Below, one piece after another: positions 11,470 to 21,800 of a DNA stretch of 64,000 bases (position 1 is its first letter; each line of letters begins with the position of its first letter). The DNA comes from Tolypeutes matacus (Eukaryota; Chordata; Mammalia; Cingulata; Chlamyphoridae). The stretch covers positions 1,145,843-1,209,842 of the forward strand of contig JAKSZT010038599.1 of NCBI GenBank assembly GCA_026826555.1. The letters run 5' to 3'. A program made the position numbers and the translations under genes. Below the pieces are notes generated by a model. The model worked only from the letters and a program-made list of their open reading frames with translations, had not been told where the DNA came from and made no database searches.

Positions 11470-11602
11470 AGTATTAATTACTGTTTAGTGAGTCCTTATT
11501 ATAGGGTAGACATTATGTTAAGTGCTTTACATGATAATAGCTAACAAATACTGAGTATTTACTTCTTGCCAGACAGTGTGTTAAGCACTTTTCATTTATC
11601 AC
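11470..11602 (+). repeat. Two adjacent MIR 5'-core fragments
   Basis: Two MIR-like stretches lie head to tail: 11470-11531 (AATAGTAATAG...TTAAGTGCTTTAC) and 11532-11602 (TAATAGCTAACAAATACTGAG...GTTAAGCACTTTTCATTTATC). Both correspond to the same 'TTATTGAGTGCTTACTATGTGCCAGGCACTGTTCTAAGCGC' part of MIR. They are either two insertions or an old tandem duplication. Confidence 0.6.
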
Positions 11603-11604
11603 AG

Positions 11605-11737
11605 TGGTCGGCACATTTCTACAATAACCCCAAAGTTTCCTGTTCCTGGTGTACAAGCCCTATATAATTCCCTCCACTTGAGGATGAGTGAGATCTGTGA
11701 ATATTTTGGGTATCATTCCCATAATTTGGTGGCATTA
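11605..11737 (+). mobile_element. MLT1-type LTR, 5' part (outer layer of nest)
   Basis: TTCCTGGTGTACAAGCCC (11643-11660), ATAATTCCCTCCACTTGAGG and AGTGAGATCTGTGAAT match the 5' half of an MLT1-type LTR. The remainder resumes at 13586. The last five bases, CATTA (11733-11737), are repeated at 13581-13585 because a younger LTR inserted there. Confidence 0.72.
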
Positions 11738-11791
11738 TGTAATAGTTTGAAGTTATTTTATGAATCCCCAAAAGAAAAAGATTATATTCTT
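11738..11791 (+). mobile_element. Lineage-type LTR subfamily A, 5' fragment (middle layer)
   Basis: TGTAATAGTTTGAAGTTATTTTATGAATCCCC is the left end of the LTR whose right part lies at 12971-13580. The two pieces together match 2359-2983 on its minus strand and 56947-57554. The 13 bases AGATTATATTCTT (11779-11791) recur at 12971-12983 as the target duplication of an L1 insertion. Confidence 0.85.
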
Positions 11792-12970
11792 TATTTTTAT
11801 TTTTATATGTTTTTTATTTTTAAAGATACTTTAGATTACATAAATGTTACATAAAAAATGTTGGGGGTACCTATATGCCCCATTCCCTACCCCTCCCACA
11901 CTATCCTACACCAACAACATCCTTCATAGGTGTGGTACATTTGTTACAATTGATGAACACATATTGGAGCATAGCCATTAAATATGGATTATAGTTTACA
12001 TTATAGCTTAAACTCTCCCCTGCACAATTTTGTAAGTTATGACAAGATATATAATGGTCTGTATCTGTCACTGCAATGTCATTCAGGACAAATCCAATGT
12101 CCTGAAAATGCCCCCATATTATACCTATTTTTCCCTCTCACTCCCCTCAGAACCTCTGGTGGTCACTGCCTCCACATCAATGGTAAATGTTCTTCCTTTG
12201 CTAGAATCATAGTAAGTCTATAATAGAATAATAGTAAGTCTATGCTAGTCCATCTTTCACTCCTCAATCCTGAAGATTCTGGGATGTTGATGCCCATTCT
12301 GCCTCTACTTGAGACGGGGCTTAGATTCCATGGGGCAGATGAATGGGACTCTCTTGGTTGTAGTTGTAGACTCTCTCTGTTCCTTGGGATGGTTGTTGTC
12401 CATCATCATCTCCATGTTAGCTGTCCTGGGTGAGTCCAATGAACTGGAGAGTAGGTGTTGCAACTCTGTTGAGATTCAGGGCATGATTGGCACACGGAAA
12501 GCCTAAAGATTTAAGTCTCTTGGACTCTCCCTAAGCCAAACTCATATGATGCATTATCTTCTTCCCAGCATGGGACATGACTACCAGGGATGAGCCTCCA
12601 AGGCACCGAGGGATTACTACAAGCACCAAGTAGCAATGCAACTGGAAAAAGACCTTGACCAAAAGGGAGAAAGGATAAAGACAAATGAGTTTATATGGCT
12701 AAGAGACTTCAAAGTAAGTTGGGAGGTAATTCCAGAAGTTACGCATATGCACGTCTCAACAGGATCTCATTGACTACCACAGTGAATACTGCCTCAAATA
12801 GTGGGGCTCCTGAGAGCTCTGGAGACATCCAGATACTGTAGACATTGCTGACAGCTCAGGAGTTTGGTGCTCTACCAGTGGGCCCTACTTTGGAATTTAT
12901 GTGACCCAGTGTGCCAGAGTTGGACTCTTTATGGCTCATATTTGAACTGATAGTTAGTACTACAGTTGAT
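11792..12970 (-). mobile_element. 5'-truncated L1 3' end, antisense (inner layer)
   Basis: This 1,179-bp insertion has a perfect 13-bp target duplication AGATTATATTCTT (11779-11791, 12971-12983). The T-rich left end (11791-11822) is the antisense poly(A) tail. Reverse-complemented, the element has a G-rich purine stretch near its 3' end (the complement of CCCCATTCCCTACCCCTCCC, 11877-11896), typical of L1 3' UTRs. The same sequence recurs at 36746-38102. It appears to be 3' UTR plus flanking sequence; I could not recognise ORF2 in it. From memory this 3' UTR is characteristic of xenarthran L1s. Confidence 0.82.
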
Positions 12971-13580
12971 AGATTATATTCTTAAACAAACTTATTCCTG
13001 TGGGTATGAGATGCTTTTTGATTGGACTACATAAGTGAAGCATGAGCCAGCTTGGTTCTCCACCCTCTTGCTTGGTCTGATTTAAATACAGATACAGAGA
13101 GAAAAGAAGCCACCATATTTGATCCTGCATATCAGAGAAAGGACTCCAGGTTTGTCCACAGCTTAGCTCAAGGAAAGAAGCCTCTGAGAGGTTCAAATTG
13201 CTAAGGACCAGGGATAATGAGCCATATGCCTGAGTTTCTTGAACTCAGGAAGAAAGCAGAGCAACCGAGACTGAGAGAGAAAGCCCAGAAAGAGATAAGC
13301 CCTAGGCCTGGTTGCCCACAGCTGAACTCTGGGAGACAGTAGAGTCCAGAGGGAAAGGCAGGGACCTTGGCATATATCAGTGGCAATCTTGATTCACCAC
13401 AGGGCCAGACAACAGGATCAACAGTAGGTGACTTTGGTGAGAAAGCATCTCTGATAGTCCTTTGACTTGGACATTTCAAGGCCATGGAACTGTAAGCTTT
13501 TACTCCAAATAAATCCCCTTTATAAAAGCCAATCCATTTCGAGTACTTTGTTATCAGCAGCCCTTTGACAAACTTAAACA
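12971..13580 (+). mobile_element. Lineage-type LTR subfamily A, 3' part
   Basis: The piece resumes after the L1 with AGATTATATTCTTAAACAAA, includes CTTTTTGATTGGACTACATAAG, ATAAATCCCCTTTATAAAAGCC and ends TTTGACAAACTTAAACA. It is followed by CATTA (13581-13585), which equals 11733-11737, giving a perfect 5-bp target duplication for the whole LTR. Antisense frames in this stretch (for example 13201-13632) are shadows of LTR sequence, not genes. Confidence 0.88.
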
Positions 13581-13585
13581 CATTA

Positions 13586-14106
13586 TATGGCAAAGGTGAA
13601 GGAGGGATTTTCAAGAAATGGTTGAGGACCATAATCTGTTGATTTGGATTTAATCACAAGGGAGATTATTCTGGCTTGGTCTGCTTTCATCCAGTAATAT
13701 TCTGGCTTGGTCTGCTTTCATCCAGTAAAAGCTCTTAAAATAGAGACAGAGCCCTTTCTGAAGAGAGAAATTTTCCTACTGGCCTTGAAGAAGTAAGCTG
13801 GCATATTGTGAGAGGGCCTCGGAGAGCAGCCCCAGATGACAGCCAGAAGAAAATGGGGGCAATAGTCCTACATCCAGAAGGAAATACATTCTGTCAACAA
13901 CCACATGAACTTGGAAGAGATCCTGAGTTCCAAAAAGGAATGGGTCCCGGCCCACATCTACTTTGCAGCTTTGTGAGTCCCTGGTGAGAGGACACAACTA
14001 AGCCATACCCAGACTTCTGACCTATAGAAGCTGTGAGATAATGTGTGTTATCTTAAGCCACTGTGTAGGTGGTAATTTGTTAGAAACAACAGGGAACTAT
14101 AAAACT
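13586..14106 (+). mobile_element. MLT1-type LTR, 3' part (outer layer)
   Basis: TATGGCAAAGGTGAAGG follows directly in sequence on 11737 in the MLT1 consensus. Downstream, CAGCCAGAAGAAAATGGGG, CAACCACATGAACTTGGAAGAG, CAGACTTCTGACCTATAGAAG, CTGTGAGATAATGTGTGTT.TCTTAAGCCACTGTG and GGTAATTTGTTAGAAACAACAGG are MLT1 hallmarks. It carries a 31-bp tandem duplication at 13668-13729. Confidence 0.82.
13668..13729 (+). repeat. 31-bp perfect tandem duplication
   Basis: The unit beginning ATTCTGGCTTGGTCTGC occurs at 13668-13698 and again at 13699-13729. The units differ only at the last base. It lies within the MLT1 LTR and is presumably a local replication-slippage event. Confidence 0.9.
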
Positions 14107-14740
14107 TTATACATACTCTTGGTTTACTCACCTGATTAAAGGGTTCTATGAAGCCAATCTGGGAAAGCAGGCTTTAACCAGACTTAAAGTTTAGTCTTCT
14201 CTTTAAGATTTTTAAAAAAATCTCTGCTCTGTATAAAAGTTGATATTTCTACAAACCCCGCCCTTCTTTTCAATATTAAACATTAATTTTTTAAAAACAG
14301 AACATTGATACCCTGTGGTAATCTGGTAAGTCACAGATCATTGTTAAGTGTCAGAAAAAAAATCTTACAGTAAAGATATTGCTTTTAGAAATTATTCCAG
14401 AGAATAGACAAAACACCATCATAAGCGTATTATTGACTGCATGAACTGAGGTCTCATTTCACAATAACTCGTGATACATATGAGAAAACTGAGTTTTACT
14501 CTGAAATAGCAACAAGAAATAGCCATTGATTTAAAGATCAATTTAAAAACTTCAGAAAACTAAAAGCAAATAATAAAGCCTTCCATTTAGCCTTCACAAG
14601 TCCATTCTTTTTGAATTTAATATTATTAATTATTGCATATTATCAGTGTTAAGAAAACCATGTAATTGCATTTAAAACTACAGTTCAGAAAACCACTGAT
14701 AGCAATGTACCATCTCTTAAGTTTTTCTGTCATTACTTTT

Positions 14741-14937
14741 TTTTTTTAATTTTTTTTAAATTTTTTTAAAGATTTTATTTATTTATTCATTTACCCCCCC
14801 TTGCTGCTTGTGCTCGCTGGGTCAGCTAACCACACCGTGCAGGCGGGCTTGCCTTCACCAGGAGGCCCCAGGAACCGAACCCGGGGCCTCCCATATGGTA
14901 AATGGGAGCCCTACTGATTGAGCCACAGCCGCTTCCC
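14741..14937 (-). mobile_element. Monomeric tRNA-derived SINE, antisense
   Basis: The plus strand starts with T-rich sequence and a TTTATTTATTTATTCATTTA run and ends in GAGCCACAGCCGCTTCCC. On the minus strand this gives GGGAAGCGGCTGTGGCTCA (A-box region), TAGGGCTCCCATTTACCATATGG and a B-box-like GGGTTCGGTTCC, then a unique GC-rich body. A 15-bp target duplication with one mismatch flanks it: TCTGTCATTACTTTT (14726-14740) versus TCTGTTATTACTTTT (14938-14952). It resembles tRNA-related SINEs of Xenarthra, inferred from memory. Confidence 0.87.
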
Positions 14938-14952
14938 TCTGTTATTACTTTT

Positions 14953-17900
14953 TAATGTTCATTTCTTTGCTGTAATCAGAGAAATACTTTATACAGAGGC
15001 ATAGTAAAGTACAAAGGTAATGTTGCTGTGAAATGTCAGCAATGGGAATGTGAGAAGGAAAAAAGTCAAAGAAGAAATAGTAACATGAACAAATTGAGAA
15101 GAAGCATAAAATGTACCACATTTAGTGTTAAATTCATTGTTAATACTTTTTTTAGTGTGACTGTCATGTCTCTTTGCTAAATTTCTCAAATTTGTGGCTA
15201 GGGATCTAGAATTCCAGAATTACAAAGTGTGGGTTAATAGCAAAATTACTTTCAAAATGCATTGTAGGCTTAGATATATTGTAAAGGGAATACGTTTGAC
15301 AGTGTCTGGAAAAATGTATTAGTGGGAGTGTAAAACAAAGAATGAAAATGTTTTAGATACATGGTGTGGAAGAACTAACTTTCTTAAACATGCCTGAAGT
15401 CCCTTTAAATTAATGGGCCCTGCCATTGCCAAAAGCTATAGCTTAGTTAAACGTGATACTGTCTCAACAGACATTCTTGCTTTTCTGGTGTCTATATTTC
15501 ATTTGGGGACCTATTTTATTTTAAAGTTTTTAATTCTCATTGACAGCCTCTGAAACAATTACTGCCCTTTCCCAAAATGTTGAGGCTTATCAGCTTCTTC
15601 CTAAGGCATGCACAATAGTGTCAGATTTCCCAAATTTTCCTCCAATACAGGAGGTCTCTTTTGGAGAAAATCATTTTGTTCAGTATTTCACCTGTGTAGG
15701 TGAAGAAATTGTTTTCCCAAAGAAAACATTATCTACATTTAAAACAGCCTAGGAAATATGACATTTTTCCTACACAACTGCCTAGAAGAACAGCCATAAC
15801 ACTTTGCTGATAAATTTTAAAGAGTTTTAATTCTTTGGGTGTATGAGGTCATTTTTATTTCAATATATGATTGGTTCAACAAGAGAGGTCATAAAGGAAC
15901 TATGAAGAATGTAATTTAGATTTACCTATAGAGTTAAAAAATAATTTTTGATAAATCTATGTCTTGGAATACACTGACCTTACGTCCTTTATGTCTTAAA
16001 GCTTTTGACTTTCAAAAATTTCCCCTTAACTTTTAAAGATGGGGTGATCCACAAAAATGGTTATAAAATAAAAGAACTTTTATCCTTGCTCTTCAGACGA
16101 AAAGGGTAAAGTGTTATAAGAACCTCAAAAAAAAAAAGATTAAAACGTTTTAGAGGCACTTAAATTAAAATAAATGTTGACATTTAAATATACAGCCACT
16201 TTCACACACTCACACGCACACACACCCAATTCTTGAAGTACTATGAACTTTTAACTAATCACTGGACTCATGATGGCAAACCGTTTTCAAAGAAACTATA
16301 TTCTCCTAAAAATCCTTTTTAATAGCTTAGAATATTGTATTTGGCATAGCTCTTCCTAGTTTCTAAAGACAAAAGTTTAAATGGGAGTATCAGAAAAGAA
16401 AATGACTGGTTATATTCTCTAGTGAATGGTAATAGTAATAAATGAAATATAATCTGACAGTTTAAATTTAATCAGTATGTCACTGTTTTGTCTTAATAGA
16501 GCAAAATCATCCTAGGTTGAGTACTTAATTTACTCTCAGCTGCAAAGGTGGGTAATGAAAGCAAGAATCCCTCACTAGTTGAGTATAGAAGGTAGCACAA
16601 TTAGGGTTGCTCATAACAATTCAAATTAGATCTGTGTCGTGGAAATGATTGCTAAATTAGACAACTATAAGCTTGGAAGGCTCCGTGGCTTCAGCATGTC
16701 AAATAGGTATGGCAGGCATTTCTTGATGACTTCCTGACATTTCAGTGCAATCGTTTTAAGGTTCTGGTAATGTTAGCTTGCAAAGCACAAGGGCATGTAA
16801 CAAAAAATGCTCTTTGTATGTGTGTACAAATAAGATTTGTTTCTTTTTTCCCCAATAACTACATTTTCAAGCACTGACAGGGCAAAGGGGAAGCAAGCAA
16901 TTAGCAGAGAGAAAGTCAGAAGTGAAACTATCCATTTTGTTTGGATACCAAGGGAATACAATTAGGCTAAAGGATTAGACAAACAACCTGAGATCATGTA
17001 GATTCTAGTATTGGATGTACTGCCAAATGAAATGCTCTTAAGGAAGTCAATTTACTTTGTGACTCATTTGCCCTTTGTAGAATCATTAAAAATTTTACTT
17101 CTTAATATATGATGAGGTGAAATTTGTTCATGTCAGCACTCAGTGGTAAACCTGGATAAAAATACTTGTTAGGAGGATAAAATGTTAACAAAAGCAACTT
17201 GTTCATTTCACATGGATTTCTCTGGCAATGTTCTATATCTCAAAAGTGAAGAAGGTCATTTTAAAATCATCATTATAATAATATGCTTAAAATTTTAAAG
17301 AAATTTTATAATTTCCAGGGATTCCTAATTAGTGAGTGCCAGAGGAAAAATTTACTTGTTTGGGAGGATTGGTAAACATTTATCATAGTAAACCAGATGA
17401 ATGTCAATTGATCTAAATTCCTGTGTGTATGTGAGATACACAAAATGGAAAATATATAATTTTCTATGTCAATTACCAGTTATTGACATGTGGAATTTTG
17501 GATTTTTCTTAACAACATAAATTTGTTTTCCCCCTAGCACTACAGCTCTTATCCCATAGAATAAATGATCATGGACCCCAGGTACAGTGGCATAAAAATT
17601 AGGTAAACTGTCAGAAAGTTGGTTAGTGAAAACAAGACTTTAAGCAAGATACAATCAGAGCACAGCATGTAGTACTGAGGGGAATTTAAGTAGAAAAAAA
17701 ATTCAAGCACCAGTCCTAAAGGTGATTCCAAACTAAAGATAAAGATACCCTAGTTCAGCTTAGAAGTGCCAAAATCTAATGAATGATATTTCATATTTAA
17801 CCTTGTGTACACTGAAAGAATGAAAGATATCTGTAAATCTTTCTCCATTTCAGTGGGGCCTATATTTCTCTTTCTTTTCATAGCTTAACTAATATAGGCA

Positions 17901-18049
17901 GTTGAACATTGCTATTTTTTTATAATAATAAAAAGTAACCATAATATACATCATTTTTATTGTTTACTAGATAACTGTGATATGCACAACACTGAAAATT
18001 AAAATCATTCAACAAATATTTATTAAACATTTTTAATAAAGTGCATCAG
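14953..18049. other. Unassigned AT-rich DNA, 3 kb
   Basis: No repeat family or gene was recognised. A short CA-rich microsatellite lies at 16203-16226 and an ATTCAACAAATATTTATT-type block at 18004-18027 prefigures the repeat that follows. The largest frames are below 75 codons and unremarkable. Confidence 0.45.
16203..16226 (+). repeat. (AC)n microsatellite, short
   Basis: CACACACTCACACGCACACACACCC is an imperfect dinucleotide run. Confidence 0.8.
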
Positions 18050-18660
18050 ACCCATTCAACAATATTTATTAAAAATCAACCATGTGTATACCAGGCTCTT
18101 GGGATATATCAGTGAAAAGGAAAAAACAAACAAACATAAATTCCTGCCTCCTTGGGACCACATTCTATCATCAGAAGACAGTTAATAATGAATAAAAATT
18201 AAAAAAAATAACACATAAATACATAATATGCTCTAAGGGGTTGTTATGGAAAAAAAGCAGAACATAGAAAAAGACAAGGAAGATTAGGAGTATACGTGTA
18301 AGTATATCGCTGGGGAAACAGGCACAATTTTAAGTAGGGAATTTACGGTAGGCCTCATGGAGAAGGCCACATCTGAGCACAGACTTGAAGGAATTGAATG
18401 AGTTAGCCATGCTTCTAGGAGGAGGAGTAGCGGTGAAAGTGTCCTAAGGCAGCAGCATGCCTGGTGTCAACAAGGAATAGCAAAGAAGCGAATGTGCCTG
18501 GATCTGAGTGAGTGAGACGGCGAGTAGAAGGAAACAAGTGAGGAGAGGGTGTAAGTGCCAGGGAGGAAGGTGGTACACACAAGCATGCATTCAGCAAGGC
18601 GTTTTTGGATGGTATAAAGACTTGCCTTTAATCTTTAAGAAGCCTTGCATCGATAAGGTA
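18050..18660 (+). repeat. Unnamed mammalian repeat 'family B', long copy
   Basis: The order is TTCAACAATATTTATTAAAAATC, ACCAGGCTCTTGGGATATATCAGTGAAAAGG, TTCCTGCCTCCTTGGGACCACATTCTA, GACAGTTAATAATGAATAAA, then GTAGGCCTCATGGAGAAGG, ATCTGAGCACAGACTTGAAGGAA and GCATGCCTGGTGT...AGGAATAGCAA. I remember this order from a common interspersed mammalian repeat but cannot give its database name. Related pieces lie at 31130-31490, 56565-56760 and 58035-58405, all in the same orientation. Confidence 0.6.
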
Positions 18661-18685
18661 TTCTAGTGACGATCATTATATAAAT

Positions 18686-18881
18686 CAGAGTTTCTCACCC
18701 TTGGCACTATTGATGTTTGGGGTCAGATAATTCTTTGTTGTGTAGGGCTACCTTTTTCACTGTAAGATGTTTAAGCAGTATCACTGGTCTCTACCCATCA
18801 TATGTCAGACAACCAACAATGTCTTTAGACATTGTCAAATGTACCTGGGGGTATAAAATTGCCCCCATTTGAGAACCATTC
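18686..18881 (-). mobile_element. hAT/Charlie-type mini-element, antisense, with perfect 8-bp TSD
   Basis: This is a 196-bp element with termini CAGAGTTTCTCACCC and GAGAACCATTC. It is flanked by a perfect 8-bp duplication ATATAAAT (18678-18685 and 18882-18889). The body on the minus strand reads GGGGGCAATTTTATACCCCCAGG, ACAATGTCTAAAGACATTG and GTTGTC, the pattern of a common mammalian hAT mini-element. A sense copy of the same family lies at 28553-28771. Confidence 0.88.
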
Positions 18882-18889
18882 ATATAAAT

Positions 18890-21800
18890 AAAATTACTGA
18901 GGAAAAAAAAAAGGGTTTATGTAGGGTCATGTAGCTAATAACTTAACCTGGGTCTGTCTGAGTCCAGATGCCAGATATTTAATAAGATAACATTTAGTGC
19001 ACTGTTTGTACCATTCATATTTTTTCTGCTTTATTTGAATTAAAGATAATTGACTACAAGACAAAATTTAAAACAAACAAATGGAAAAGATAGTAGATTA
19101 AAATAATGATGCTGTAAACTCTTGAGCAGTTTTTATCAGCATTGCATACAGTAAAAATGAGCTTTGAGAGGCAAGACAAGTTTACTTATAATGGGGTCCT
19201 GGAATTTAGACAGACCTGAAGAAGTGTTCACAGCTCTGAAAGGAGCATGGATCACTATGGGATATGTCAAAAGCTGTGACATGGTAAATTATCACGAGGC
19301 AAAAGAAGAAGAAAAGCTGTGATATACCAAAGTACAATTTCCTATGAAGCAACAGAGCTGTGGCCAGATGAGAATCCACTGCTTCTGACTCACCACCCTT
19401 GTATGTTGCAATAGTAAAGGTGTCTGCCCTTGTTCGAGCAAAGATCTTAGGGAAAACCCTATTATAAGATGTCTACAAGTATTTCTGAGCATGAATATGG
19501 TCATCAGAAGAACAACATGATTGTGTTCAGAAAATAAGGAAACAGTGTTAGTAAGCAGTTAGCCCTGAAATATATGATATAAAATATGTAACTGCTACAT
19601 ATGCATATATTTTAATTTAATTAGACCATTGCTTAATGCTTATTAACTAAACATACTTCTACTTTCTCTTCTCCCCACATGCAGTGCATACAGTGTATAC
19701 TACATACAATCATAGTTTGTAATTACCCCGGTATCATTTTTTCCTCTACTAACCTACCTTCTTTAGGAGAGGGGCAGCAGATATACATCATTGCAGTGCC
19801 TTGCATATCAACTTACATACAAAAGGTTAGGTAAAAATTGCTTGAATACATGAATGATGACCAAATATGTCATGTTATTTTGGATAAATACAGAGAACAC
19901 TTTCAGAGCCACATATATATTGATAAACTCTAAATGATTAACAGGAATTCAAATATTAAGATTGATTAACTAGTGACATGATATAAGGAAATAAGGCATT
20001 TGAGCATCATTGACTCATACACACATGCACACTTGCACATCTTGAAGCCTTATTTATTTACTATAACTCAATTAATAAAGAAAAGGGTCATTTTGAGTGG
20101 TCCTAAATGATTTTGTCTTTTTCACTGAGGCTTTATTTGATATTTAGAGATGGAATGAACTGTCTATAAATTGGAAAGCTTTTTTTTTTCTTATTTTTCC
20201 CATAGGGTTGCAACATTTAAAATAATTATGTATTATTATATGTTAATGGATTTTATTCCTAGTAATAGAATATTTTATAATATGTAACTCAAGAGCACAT
20301 TTTATAATGTTTCGTTACTCCCTTTGAGCCCCTGAAATTTACTAAATCATTTACTAAAGGCCATAATACCTAGGAAAAAAAAAAAGAAAATACAATTTCT
20401 TATAATACATACCCTATGTCAATTTTGTCATTAACGTCATACCCTAAAGGAGTATTTCAATTTATTTGAGTTTGCTGTTTTTTCCAAAATCTAAAATCGA
20501 ACCCATTATTTTCAAAGACCTGTGAAATAGTTCATGATATTAATGTACCAGAATTAATTCTATCATTCCCCTAGATGGATTTTTAGGTTATTTCCTTATG
20601 TATTGTTTAAGGTGACTTTGTTGGGTATGGCTTTGGGAAGATGAGACTTAGCTCCTTTTTTCTACATATGTATTATTTGGCTTTTTGGAATGAGCATGTA
20701 TTTTGTATAGGGAAAATAATCCAATGAAATATTATTTAAAAGAATTCTTTTACTGATCGGTTAACAAACATCTTTTAACACCCCATTCTTTAAAAAAGTG
20801 TAACTCGTATACTTTGTAGCAAAAACTCATTTTACACATATATATATTTAAGATACTATCAAATAAACACAAGCCATAACTCCCTTATAAGATTGACTTG
20901 TTTATTTAATTGAGCTCGTGGGAATTGAAATCAAAATGTGGATTTTCAAATTTCAGTTCAGGATGCATTGCCTCCAAATTAACTGAAAGTATCCGGTCTA
21001 CCCTAGAGAATACTGTGATTAAATGACTAATATCAATACATGAGTTCAGAAGAAGCACACCTCTGATTCCACCTTGCTTATGGTGGCCTGGACATTTTCC
21101 ACTTTATGTTACCATAAATTGAACTAGCTGATACAATGGACTGACCTTTGTTAGTATTTCTTGCAATAGGAATCAAGACACTTTACTTCAGCTATGATCT
21201 GTTCTTCCTTGTCTGCTGAAATATCAGAGGTGTTGGTTTGGAAGCCTCCAATTCAGTTTCTGGTACACCTATCTGAGTGACAAGAGAGGACAAAGGCTCA
21301 TAGAAAATATATTGTGGGAGAAAAGGAAATGTAAGGCATTCAGACAGAATAATAGAGAAAGGAATAGAGAGAGAAAAAAAAATAACTCAATACCCTGTGG
21401 ACAGTATATATCGCCCTCATTTTTGTTTTGTGAAATTGGCAGGTACAATTTATGCCTGCAGCAGCTGTGCCTTTTTTTTCCAGATTCTCTCTGACAGCAG
21501 GAAGAGGGATGCCCTGCTCAGAGTGAGTAGCTGATGTAGCTGGGGAAGTTGCAAAGCTAAGATTGGGTAAGACATCTGGCATTGAATCTGAGGGACTGTT
21601 TTGATCCCCAAAGATTGCTCTGTTTATTACAAACTTTGAAACTTCTTTTCTGGCTAAAGTGTGAAAATATCCGTTACTGACCTTCTCTGCCTACATAGAA
21701 ATCCTCAATCAGGCAGAGTTTTTAGAAGACTGAACACTATTAATGATATTCAAAAGAGAGAATGAAGGTGAGAACAGCAGTAAAAACATCAAGAAAAACT

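Noticed and set aside
13201..13632. 143-codon antisense open frame
   Set aside because: It lies in LTR subfamily A and runs across the LTR end and target duplication into the MLT1 LTR. The same frame is only partly open in other copies.
15540..15752. 70-codon plus-strand frame as a possible exon
   Set aside because: The peptide looks protein-like at a glance, but there is no recognised family, and splice sites and conservation cannot be assessed.
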